NCBI GenBank assembly: GCA_046091285.1
Contig: JBJTBH010000019.1
Coordinates: 1 to 5,500, forward strand
Length of the DNA stretch: 5,500 bases
Direction: 5' to 3'
Origin: CAIXOZ01 sp046091285
GTDB taxonomy: Bacteria; Cyanobacteriota; Cyanobacteriia; PCC-6307; Cyanobiaceae
Shown here: piece after piece, positions 1 to 5,092 of the stretch
Layout: each line of letters starts with the position of its first letter
How positions within the stretch are numbered: position 1 is the first letter of the stretch
The notes under the pieces: model-generated
Seen by the model: the letters and a program-made list of their open reading frames with translations, nothing else
Database searches by the model: none
Told to the model about the DNA's origin: nothing
Translations under genes and position numbers: made by a program

Positions 1-510
1 CAGCGCATCGCCGGCACCGTCCCGGCGCCAGCAGAAGCGTTTTCGCAGCATCTGCGGCCTCTCACGGGGCCGGAGCCGATCGCGCTGGTGCGCTCCCTGC
101 CGCGCTACGACGGGCAGCTGGCCAGGGCACGTTTCATCGGCTTCGACTGGGAGCAGCGGATCAGCGAGTATCTCGCTGTCGTCCGAGCCCTGGTGGCCAC
201 ACCGTTCCGGCCGCTGGCCCATGAGCGCTTCCTGCAGCTCTCGGAGCGGCAGCTGAACAACCTTCCCGACCAGGTGCTGCCCCGGATGATGGCCGGCAGC
301 CTCGGCCGGGTGTGGTATCTCGTGCTCGTGGTGGAGGCCCGCCTGGGAGAGCTGACCTCCCAACAGCGCCGACACTGGCAGAGCACAGCCTCCACCATCC
401 TCAACGCCTGCATCGACAGCATGGAACGGCTGAGCTTCGAGCTGGTGACCTACGTGGGGCAGCTCGAAGCGGTGGAGAGGCATCAACTACAGAGCGTGCT
501 CCTCAGCTGA
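1..510 (+). CDS. C-terminal part of an unrecognised helical protein (5' end outside window)
   Basis: The frame is open from base 1 and ends at TGA 508-510, giving 169 residues of an unknown protein. The GTG at 88 could be read as a start, but the coding-like sequence continues upstream of it, so I treat the gene as truncated by the window edge. The visible part is rich in Leu, Arg, Gln and Glu. It looks mostly alpha-helical and soluble, with no signal peptide or clear membrane span in view; a short hydrophobic stretch (VWYLVLVVEA) is probably a buried helix. It contains no lysine, which it shares with the large protein converging on it from the right. Its last 24 bp overlap that gene's end, leaving no room for an ordinary intergenic terminator. 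I recognise no family or catalytic motif, so no function is offered. Confidence 0.7.
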   Translation, partial: QRIAGTVPAPAEAFSQHLRPLTGPEPIALVRSLPRYDGQLARARFIGFDWEQRISEYLAVVRALVATPFRPLAHERFLQLSERQLNNLPDQVLPRMMAGSLGRVWYLVLVVEARLGELTSQQRRHWQSTASTILNACIDSMERLSFELVTYVGQLEAVERHQLQSVLLS

Positions 511-2337
511 GCGCAACACCCGGATGGCCTCCACCAGATCACGGGCCAGCAGCGCCCGGTCGCAGAGCAGGCTGCCGGCAACGTGCTCCCTGAGATGGCC
601 ATGGATCTGCCCATGGAGCTCAGCGTCGTGCACCAACGCCGCCACGGCCTCCAGCCACAGTTGCGGCTGCTCCTGGGCCAATGAGGGCAGGCCGAGGGCC
701 GAGAGCAGGCCGGCCACCCCGCGCGCGGACGGTGACGCGACCGGCAGGGTGACCACCGGCCGCCCCTCCCCCAGCCAGAGGGCGGCATCCCGGGTGGGGC
801 TCTCCAGGCTCAGATCAAGCGCGATCAGCCGCTGGCCGGCGGCCGCTTCAGGATTCCCGGGGCGGCAGCGAGCCGGCAGGGGCTCGCCGAGCCAGGTCTG
901 CCACCAGCGGGGCAAGAGGTCGGGATCCTGCCAGTGGGCATGCGCAAACCAGAGCGCCTGCACGGGCAACTCCGCGAGGCAGCGGTGCAGCATCCGGCCA
1001 GCACCGGGCAGCAGAGCGGCCGGAGCCCCCAGCAGCACCAGCGCCACCTCGGCATCGGGCGGCACCGGCGGTGGAGTGAGCGGGGCGGGGCTCAGCTGGC
1101 GCACGCCGGTGAGGGTGAGCCAGGGAACCTCGCCGGCCGCCGGCTCGGCCGGGACCGTCCAGCGATCCGCGAGCTGAGCCCGATACGGGGCCGCACTGGG
1201 CAACGGCTGCACAGTGGCGAACCAGGCCAGCTGCAGGGGGGCCAGCCCCTGGCAGAGGCTGCGCAACCAGAACGGATCGGCCGGCCCGACGGTATCGAGC
1301 AGCACATCGAAGCGGCCCTCCCGCAGCAGGGCCAGCCGCTGCAGCGGAGTCTGAGCGCTGAGATCGAGCCAGCCTGCCGGCACTGAATTGAAGTGCACCG
1401 AGCCATGGAGCAGCACCGGCACCAGGGCAAGCTCCGGGAGCACCTGGGCCATCCCCTGCTGCAGCGCATCGACCAGCTGACGGGCAGCGGGGTCATCCTC
1501 AGCGAGCACGAGGGCCACACGCCAACCGCCCGTGCACTCGGGCAGCGCCGGCAACGGACCAGCTGGGGTGGCGAGCATGGCCGGAAGACCGATGCGGTGC
1601 CTGAGGCGGCGCTGGAGTCGCGCCACCGCCGGCAGGCTGGATCGGGAAGACTCCAGCAGGAGGCCCAGCTGGGGCCAGAAGCGCAGCACACAGGCCGCTT
1701 CCGAGGAATCGAGCTGGGGGAGCAGCTGCAGCAGCCCTTCGGCCTCGGGAGGACCGGCCAGGCCCGCCAGAAAGGCGCGCCAGAGCCGCAACACCTCCAG
1801 CTGCTGCCTCTGTGACGATGACGACGTGATCGACTGCATCGCCTCCAGCAGAGGATCAACAGCGCAGAAGACTCCCAGCTCGAGGTTGGCGCGAGCGGCC
1901 ATGCGCAGCAGCTCAAAGGGCAGCTGCCGGGGCTGCCAGATGGCGGCGAGGGAGCAGACCTCGCGCCAGTCACCGAGTCGATAGGCGGCGACAAGCCGGA
2001 GCTGGCGAGCCTCGGGATCGTGGGGGGCCCACTGCTCCTGCAGCTGCAGCAGATCGGCAAAACGACCGGCGCGCAGGCAGGCCAGAAGCAGCGGCATGGC
2101 CTGATGGGGCGCCGGCTGATGGAGCTGCAGGAACCGCAACACCTCCAGGGTGAGCACCCGCTGCGGACTGGCCAGCGCCTGACTCTGCTGATTCAGAAGC
2201 TCGAGGTTGAGATCACGGAGGGCCTGGACGGACGGGATGGGGGGCGCCGCCAGCAGGGCGGCAAGGGATTCGCTGACGACCAGCTGCTGCAGCTGGTTGA
2301 GAGGATCAGAAACAGCCTCCAGGGGCAGTGACAACAT
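487..2337 (-). CDS. GT41-like (OGT/HMW1C-type) protein, possibly inactive; last gene of the leftward operon
   Basis: This encodes 616 residues, close to the roughly 620 of bacterial HMW1C-type glycosyltransferases. Residues 1-250 are Leu-rich helical hairpins (for example 88-165), resembling an HMW1C N-terminal or TPR-like solenoid. Residues about 271-400 look like a first Rossmann half, opening with WRVALVLAEDD and including RFDVLLDTVGPAD (342-354) and APLQLAWF (366-373), which parallel the family's 'D-hydrophobic-D-L-x-G-H' and 'APVQVxW' stretches. Residues 429-616 resemble the nucleotide-sugar half: ALWLGEGRPVVTLP (519-532), SAR (537-539), LSALGLPSLA (545-554), then a spaced D-x-L helix ending near SLLCD. 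Known GT41 enzymes transfer GlcNAc or glucose to Ser/Thr or Asn in the cytoplasm. By my hand alignment the key residues are missing: EDDP stands where the His region should be, SPT (513-515) replaces HTT, and there is no lysine. The ATG at 2337 lies 11 bp after the preceding stop, suggesting translational coupling; I see no strong Shine-Dalgarno. The gene is certain, the family likely, the activity doubtful. Confidence 0.75.
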   Translation of the reverse strand: MLSLPLEAVSDPLNQLQQLVVSESLAALLAAPPIPSVQALRDLNLELLNQQSQALASPQRVLTLEVLRFLQLHQPAPHQAMPLLLACLRAGRFADLLQLQEQWAPHDPEARQLRLVAAYRLGDWREVCSLAAIWQPRQLPFELLRMAARANLELGVFCAVDPLLEAMQSITSSSSQRQQLEVLRLWRAFLAGLAGPPEAEGLLQLLPQLDSSEAACVLRFWPQLGLLLESSRSSLPAVARLQRRLRHRIGLPAMLATPAGPLPALPECTGGWRVALVLAEDDPAARQLVDALQQGMAQVLPELALVPVLLHGSVHFNSVPAGWLDLSAQTPLQRLALLREGRFDVLLDTVGPADPFWLRSLCQGLAPLQLAWFATVQPLPSAAPYRAQLADRWTVPAEPAAGEVPWLTLTGVRQLSPAPLTPPPVPPDAEVALVLLGAPAALLPGAGRMLHRCLAELPVQALWFAHAHWQDPDLLPRWWQTWLGEPLPARCRPGNPEAAAGQRLIALDLSLESPTRDAALWLGEGRPVVTLPVASPSARGVAGLLSALGLPSLAQEQPQLWLEAVAALVHDAELHGQIHGHLREHVAGSLLCDRALLARDLVEAIRVLRSAEEHAL

Positions 2338-2348
2338 CAGCGACGGCC

Positions 2349-2846
2349 CTAATTCTGAGGTTGGTTGGGCACGGGTTGAAGGAACACCGAATACCCCATT
2401 CCGGTGAACCCCGTGACGGACTTCTGGTGGGTCGTTGCGTCGCTGAACGAGGACACGGTTTGCTCAGCCACCCCGAATTTACGCTGATTGTCGACGATCT
2501 GATACTGCTCGGTCTGGCCGGGAACCAGGGGCAGGGCGATGACGTTGTCCAGCGACGTGATGCACCCCTGATCCGCGGCATTGGCGAGGCCCTGCTGGCT
2601 GTAGAACTCCTGAAGCTGAGCGCTGCAGCTGTCACCACGGACACGGCTCACGGAACGACCGACCGACTGGGACGAACTGCTGGTGCTGGTGCCCTGCGGC
2701 CGGCTGAAGGTGTAGCCATTGAGCAACAGCTGAGCCTGCACACCCTGAAGCGTGGCTGACAGAACCAGGAGCAACAGGCCACCACCGGCAGCGCCGGAGC
2801 GGCACTGTCGCCAGGCGAAAAGCAGGCGTGGGCACAGCACTGGCAT
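2349..2846 (-). CDS. Secreted protein, 165 aa, with one likely disulfide (operon gene 4)
   Basis: I do not recognise this family. The N-terminus is a classical Sec signal: a basic region to about residue 17, a hydrophobic core GGGLLLLVLSATL (21-33), and a VQA|QL cleavage site after residue 38. The mature protein is about 127 residues. It has a Ser/Thr/Gln-rich linker (52-70), two cysteines (C74 and C95) that could form one disulfide, and a C-terminal part likely rich in beta strands that includes GYSVF (151-155) followed by QPVPNQPQN. There is no lipobox, no type IV prepilin motif, and no N-x-S/T sequon. The start is the first ATG in a frame consistent with a good signal peptide. It lies 39 bp after the preceding gene's stop and 11 bp before the GT41-like gene, so it is very likely co-transcribed. 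Localisation is probably periplasmic or extracellular. Confidence 0.85.
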   Translation of the reverse strand: MPVLCPRLLFAWRQCRSGAAGGGLLLLVLSATLQGVQAQLLLNGYTFSRPQGTSTSSSSQSVGRSVSRVRGDSCSAQLQEFYSQQGLANAADQGCITSLDNVIALPLVPGQTEQYQIVDNQRKFGVAEQTVSSFSDATTHQKSVTGFTGMGYSVFLQPVPNQPQN

Positions 2847-2885
2847 CAGGCCACAGGATCCATGGACAGCATCAGCATGATCGCG

Positions 2886-3368
2886 TCAGGGAGATGTTTG
2901 CTCAGGGAAAACGGTGGTGGAGATCGGCAGAATGGCCGGCATGATCACTCTGGCGAATGGACTGAGCGTTCGACGTTCCAGGGTGGAGTAATAGGGTTCG
3001 GAGAGGGTGGCCGAGGACGATTCACGACGAGCGGCCGGGACGAGCTTGGTGGAGGTGGGCTCCTTGGAGACATCGACCTTGGGGTTGTCATCGGCGATGT
3101 TCAACGACCAGGGCTGGGTCTGATCCTTGACGTGCCAGATGGTGTTGCGATCAAACATCAGACCGCCGCCTTCAGGTTCGACATTCGATCCGGTGATTTC
3201 ATAGCGATCGGTGGTGCGCTGCCGGTAGGCCTGATCCACGGTTGCGGCACCGACCACCGAGGTGAGTGCGTTGTAGCCCACCGTGACCTGGGCGGCACAG
3301 GGTGGAACCACCATCAACGCCAGGCCCGAGAACGCGGCAGCCGACAACGACCAGGGGGAATGGACCAT
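2886..3368 (-). CDS. Secreted protein, 160 aa (operon gene 3)
   Basis: This is an unrecognised exported protein. The signal peptide covers residues 1-26, with hydrophobic stretch AAAFSGLALMVVPP and probable cleavage CAA|QVT. The only cysteine (C24) is in the signal, so the mature protein of about 134 residues has none. The middle is polar, with many Thr, Asp, Arg and Glu, and contains GGGLMFDRNTIWHV (67-80). The last part is more hydrophobic (SPFARVIMPAILPIS, 136-150) and is followed by TTVFPEQTSP. That stretch is not long enough to be a convincing transmembrane anchor. The ATG begins 3 bp after the TGA of the preceding gene, a spacing typical of translational coupling, and no separate ribosome binding site is obvious. 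No sequon is present. It is likely a subunit or partner of the neighbouring secreted proteins, but that is inferred from context only. Confidence 0.85.
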   Translation of the reverse strand: MVHSPWSLSAAAFSGLALMVVPPCAAQVTVGYNALTSVVGAATVDQAYRQRTTDRYEITGSNVEPEGGGLMFDRNTIWHVKDQTQPWSLNIADDNPKVDVSKEPTSTKLVPAARRESSSATLSEPYYSTLERRTLSPFARVIMPAILPISTTVFPEQTSP

Positions 3369-3371
3369 GAC

Positions 3372-3869
3372 TCAAGGAAACACGGAAGGCTGCATCTGGG
3401 AAAAGATGGAGAGACTCTGACCATCCACCTTTTCCTGAAGTGTGTATGAATTTGTCGCACCGATCCGGGTGGGACCACCGACAACGGCCCTATATTCCAA
3501 CGCCATCTGACCGACAGAGGATCCAGCAGGGGGAAGAATCGCAGAAGTCAACTGATTGCTATGGGTATTACCACCTTCCAGGCGGGGCCGGATCCCCGTA
3601 TCAGATTCAAATGTGGCCGAAGAAATAGTGAATGTTTCGCCATTCACCGTGAGACTGGCCGACGAACAGCAGGGACTGCCGCCGAGCTGATTGAGGGGCC
3701 CATCGTAGGGAAAAGAACCATTATTGCTGACAAAAAATCCAGAGGCGTTGGAGAATGTATAAGCCTGCTTGCTGCTGACGGAATCAATCATCGTGACCGA
3801 CTGCGCCCCAGCCCGCGTCGCCAACCCAATGGCAGCAACGATGAGCAGCCCATAATTCAAACGCCCCAT
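3372..3869 (-). CDS. Secreted protein, 165 aa, with a vicinal Cys pair (operon gene 2)
   Basis: This is an unrecognised exported protein. The signal peptide is MGRLNYG plus hydrophobic LLIVAAIGLATRAGA, with cleavage after A22 (AGA|QSV). The mature part is about 143 residues, rich in Ser, Thr, Gly and Asn, and has a likely beta-rich pattern (for example ASLTVNGETFTISSATF, 71-87). The only cysteines are adjacent, C67-C68 in GGSPCCSSAS, so any disulfide is either vicinal or between molecules. Sequons occur at N41 (NAS) and N50 (NGS). The C-terminus ends in PSVFP. The leader before the ATG is AT-rich (CTATTTTATGTAACGTT) with no clear Shine-Dalgarno, and a terminator-like hairpin precedes it. The coding region is markedly poorer in G+C than the genes on either side, which could mean relaxed or foreign origin. 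Confidence 0.85.
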   Translation of the reverse strand: MGRLNYGLLIVAAIGLATRAGAQSVTMIDSVSSKQAYTFSNASGFFVSNNGSFPYDGPLNQLGGSPCCSSASLTVNGETFTISSATFESDTGIRPRLEGGNTHSNQLTSAILPPAGSSVGQMALEYRAVVGGPTRIGATNSYTLQEKVDGQSLSIFSQMQPSVFP

Positions 3870-3891
3870 AACGTTACATAAAATAGAGAAA

Positions 3892-3914
3892 GGAGAGAGC
3901 CGAACACCCTCTCC
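3892..3914 (-). terminator. Intercistronic hairpin, partial terminator or processing site
   Basis: In the leftward transcript GGAGAG pairs with CTCTCC, extended by G-U, G-C and U-G pairs around a short UUCG-containing loop, then followed by UUUCUCUAUUUU. It begins 18 bp after the stop of the first operon gene. The stem is better on the leftward RNA than on the rightward one, where an A-C mismatch breaks it. The U-tract is interrupted, so leaky termination or 3'-end protection is more likely than a full stop. Confidence 0.5.
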
Positions 3915-3932
3915 GCAGCGAACCCAATGGGA

Positions 3933-4445
3933 TCAGAAAGCCGAGAGGTCGTTGATCAGCTGGTTGGTGAAGGAGGAGGTGGCCTTCAGGCTGGAGGGAC
4001 CGAACAGGGTGGAGCTGATGCTCGCTCCGATGGTCTGGGTGCCGGTGGCACCAGCCAGGGAAATGGCCGCAATCGCAGTGGTGTCAAGAGTCAATGGAGG
4101 TGTTACGCCTGTAGCACTGGCGCTGGCACTGATGCCGGTGACAGAGGTATAGCCACCAAAGGAACCGCCAACAAAATTGGTCGTGAGATTGGCGCTTGTG
4201 GCGTTGAAATTCGTGGAAATACCACTGGCCGCACCAGCCTTGAAGGGCGTCACAGCAGCACCGATGTCACCATCGACCGAGAAGCTCTGGCCGTAGGTGT
4301 TGTTGATGGAGAACTCAGCCGTGTTGGTGAGGTTGTTGAGGGACTGCAGAGCCGGACCGGCCTTGACCGCCACGTTGCCCACGCCGGCAGCGACGGAGGC
4401 CACGCCAAGGGCCAGGGCGACTTTCTGATTCGATCTAGAATGCAT
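3933..4445 (-). CDS. Sequon-rich secreted protein, 170 aa (first gene of the operon; possible major subunit)
   Basis: I do not recognise this family. A basic N-terminus (MHSRSNQK) and a small-residue hydrophobic stretch (VALALGVASVAAGVGNVAV) lead to a probable Sec cleavage around VKA|GPA (residue 29). The mature protein is about 141 residues, cysteine-free, and dominated by Ala, Ser, Thr, Gly and Asn, with few charges. Its alternating small and beta-branched residues suggest an extended beta structure like a fibre or adhesin subunit. Four N-x-T sequons are present: N38, N48, N81 and N86. It ends in NDLSAF. It has its own promoter and a leader hairpin, and a terminator-like hairpin follows it, all consistent with higher expression than the downstream genes. 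There is no type IV prepilin cleavage motif and no spore-coat-U Cys pattern. The major-subunit role is inference. Confidence 0.85.
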   Translation of the reverse strand: MHSRSNQKVALALGVASVAAGVGNVAVKAGPALQSLNNLTNTAEFSINNTYGQSFSVDGDIGAAVTPFKAGAASGISTNFNATSANLTTNFVGGSFGGYTSVTGISASASATGVTPPLTLDTTAIAAISLAGATGTQTIGASISSTLFGPSSLKATSSFTNQLINDLSAF

Positions 4446-4464
4446 GATTGCAGAAGCGGGATAT

Positions 4465-4479
4465 CCTGGATAGCCCAGG
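4465..4479 (-). promoter_or_regulatory. Hairpin at the 5' end of the operon leader
   Basis: CCTGG and CCAGG arms flank a 5-nt loop (4470-4474). If transcription starts near 4481, as the promoter predicts, the hairpin sits at the extreme 5' end of a leader of about 36 nt. Such 5' stem-loops protect some abundant mRNAs (ompA is the known case). The role here is inferred. The leader has no good Shine-Dalgarno right before the ATG; AGGA is about 20 nt away and partly inside the stem. Confidence 0.4.
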
Positions 4480-4487
4480 GTCCATCG

Positions 4488-4517
4488 ATCTTAGCATCGT
4501 AATCTATCAGATGTCAG
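4488..4517 (-). promoter_or_regulatory. Probable sigma70-type promoter of the leftward operon
   Basis: Read on the minus strand, CTGACA (4517-4512) matches the -35 consensus at 5 of 6 positions. An 18-bp spacer leads to TAAGAT (4493-4488), which matches the -10 at 4 of 6 and is preceded by TGC, an extended -10. The predicted start of transcription is near 4481, about 36 nt before the ATG at 4445. Confidence 0.5.
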
Positions 4518-4549
4518 GAGCCAGGGATCAAGCCCTGAGCCCATGGCTC
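4518..4549. promoter_or_regulatory. Overlapping inverted repeats, possible operator between divergent genes
   Basis: GAGCC occurs at 4518-4522 and again at 4537-4541, and GGCTC at 4545-4549. The second GAGCC forms GAGCC-CAT-GGCTC. A second inverted repeat, CAGGG (4522-4526) with CCCTG (4533-4537), lies inside. The block starts immediately upstream of the -35 of the leftward promoter, the usual place for an activator or operator site. It would also be in the leader of any rightward transcript starting further left, where the arms could form alternative hairpins. Confidence 0.35.
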
Positions 4550-4568
4550 GGATGTATTGAAGCAAACA

Positions 4569-4620
4569 TGCTGAAGACCGACCGACCCTTCGGATTCGGC
4601 CAGTAGATTGCTGAAGACGG
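4569..4620. repeat. Direct repeat TGCTGAAGAC, 40 bp apart
   Basis: TGCTGAAGAC is present at 4569-4578 and 4609-4618; the flanking bases extend the match to 11 of 12. The 40-bp period is close to four helical turns, so both copies face the same side of the DNA. The copies lie upstream of the rightward gene at 4634, and I find no convincing -10/-35 pair for that gene. It could be a tandem regulator site. Confidence 0.35.
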
Positions 4621-4633
4621 TCCAAAGCATACG

Positions 4634-5092
4634 ATGGCGTGCCCGAAGTTACTGCGTGTTGTGGCTACGGGATTGGCCACGGGACTGACCACAGGAGTGT
4701 TGTGTTGCTTGTTACCGAATCGCGCCCTGGCGGAAAGCTTTGATGTCTATTGCGTGCCCAGCCTCAATGGGGTGAGCACGTGCTCCGGCTGGAGCGATGG
4801 GGGAACGCTCACCTGCGTTGCATCCCTGGGCGGCGTTGCCAGCTGCAAGTCAACGACAGGACGGCAGTTCAGCTGTATCCAGGATGGAAACGGTGTGACG
4901 ACCTGCCAGAATCCCAACAAAGTGACGGGAAGAAGCGGCAAGGGCGACGATTGCACTTTTATCGGCAATGGATCATTTGTGTGCGGTCGCCAACCCAGAA
5001 GCCAACCGGATCTGTTGCCAAGGCCGGAGGTGAACAACAACCCGATCAGCTTTCCCGATGACAACACCACCCTTCCCAGCCTCTTTCCCTGA
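4634..5092 (+). CDS. Secreted cysteine-repeat protein, 152 aa, four C-x9-C units
   Basis: This is an unrecognised exported protein, divergent from the operon. The signal peptide covers about 1-33, with core TGLATGLTTGVLCCLL and cleavage RALA|ES. The residues around C24-C25 do not make a lipobox. The mature part has exactly eight cysteines in four units of identical spacing: C40/C50, C61/C71, C81/C91 and C107/C117. Their core is roughly C-x4-(N/G)-G-(V/S)-x-x-C, and the first three units repeat every 20-21 residues. Each unit is likely a small disulfide-closed beta hairpin. A Pro/Asn-rich tail (120-152) ends in PSLFP. Sequons are N112 (NGS) and N144 (NTT). The ATG is the first one after an in-frame TAG at 4604, and the signal peptide supports it. 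The ribosome binding site is weak. Proximity to the operon, export and a similar C-terminus suggest a shared process, but this is not proven. Confidence 0.85.
   Translation: MACPKLLRVVATGLATGLTTGVLCCLLPNRALAESFDVYCVPSLNGVSTCSGWSDGGTLTCVASLGGVASCKSTTGRQFSCIQDGNGVTTCQNPNKVTGRSGKGDDCTFIGNGSFVCGRQPRSQPDLLPRPEVNNNPISFPDDNTTLPSLFP

Noticed and set aside
1092..2060. 322-codon leftward ORF in another frame inside the GT41-like gene
   Set aside because: Ser/Cys/Arg/Pro-rich translation typical of an out-of-frame G+C-rich gene. The main frame carries recognisable family motifs.
2862..3449. Rightward ORF of 195 codons antisense to operon gene 3
   Set aside because: Gly/Asp/His-rich shadow composition with no motif. 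The leftward frame has a signal peptide and 3-bp coupling to its neighbour.
2349..4445. Secreted proteins as type IV pilins or chaperone-usher (spore-coat-U) pilins
   Set aside because: No G|FxxxE prepilin motif, and the Cys pattern and N-terminal signature of spore-coat-U pilins are absent. No chaperone or usher is visible in the window.
3927..4502. Rightward ORF of 191 codons antisense to the first operon gene
   Set aside because: It is Gly/Arg-rich with no signal peptide or motif. The opposite strand has a clear signal peptide, promoter and operon context.
4568..4606. Upstream start at ATG 4568 for the Cys-repeat gene
   Set aside because: It is in frame but reaches TAG at 4604-4606, so it cannot extend the protein.
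4551..4609. Promoter TTGAAG / TAGATT for the rightward gene
   Set aside because: TTGAAG (4557-4562) and TAGATT (4604-4609) are about 41 bp apart, far from the 16-18 bp needed, and each matches only 4 of 6.
4634..4735. Lipoprotein signal at the CC in the signal peptide of the Cys-repeat protein
   Set aside because: The residues before the cysteines (GVL) do not fit a lipobox, and a better AxA-type site (ALA|ES) follows.
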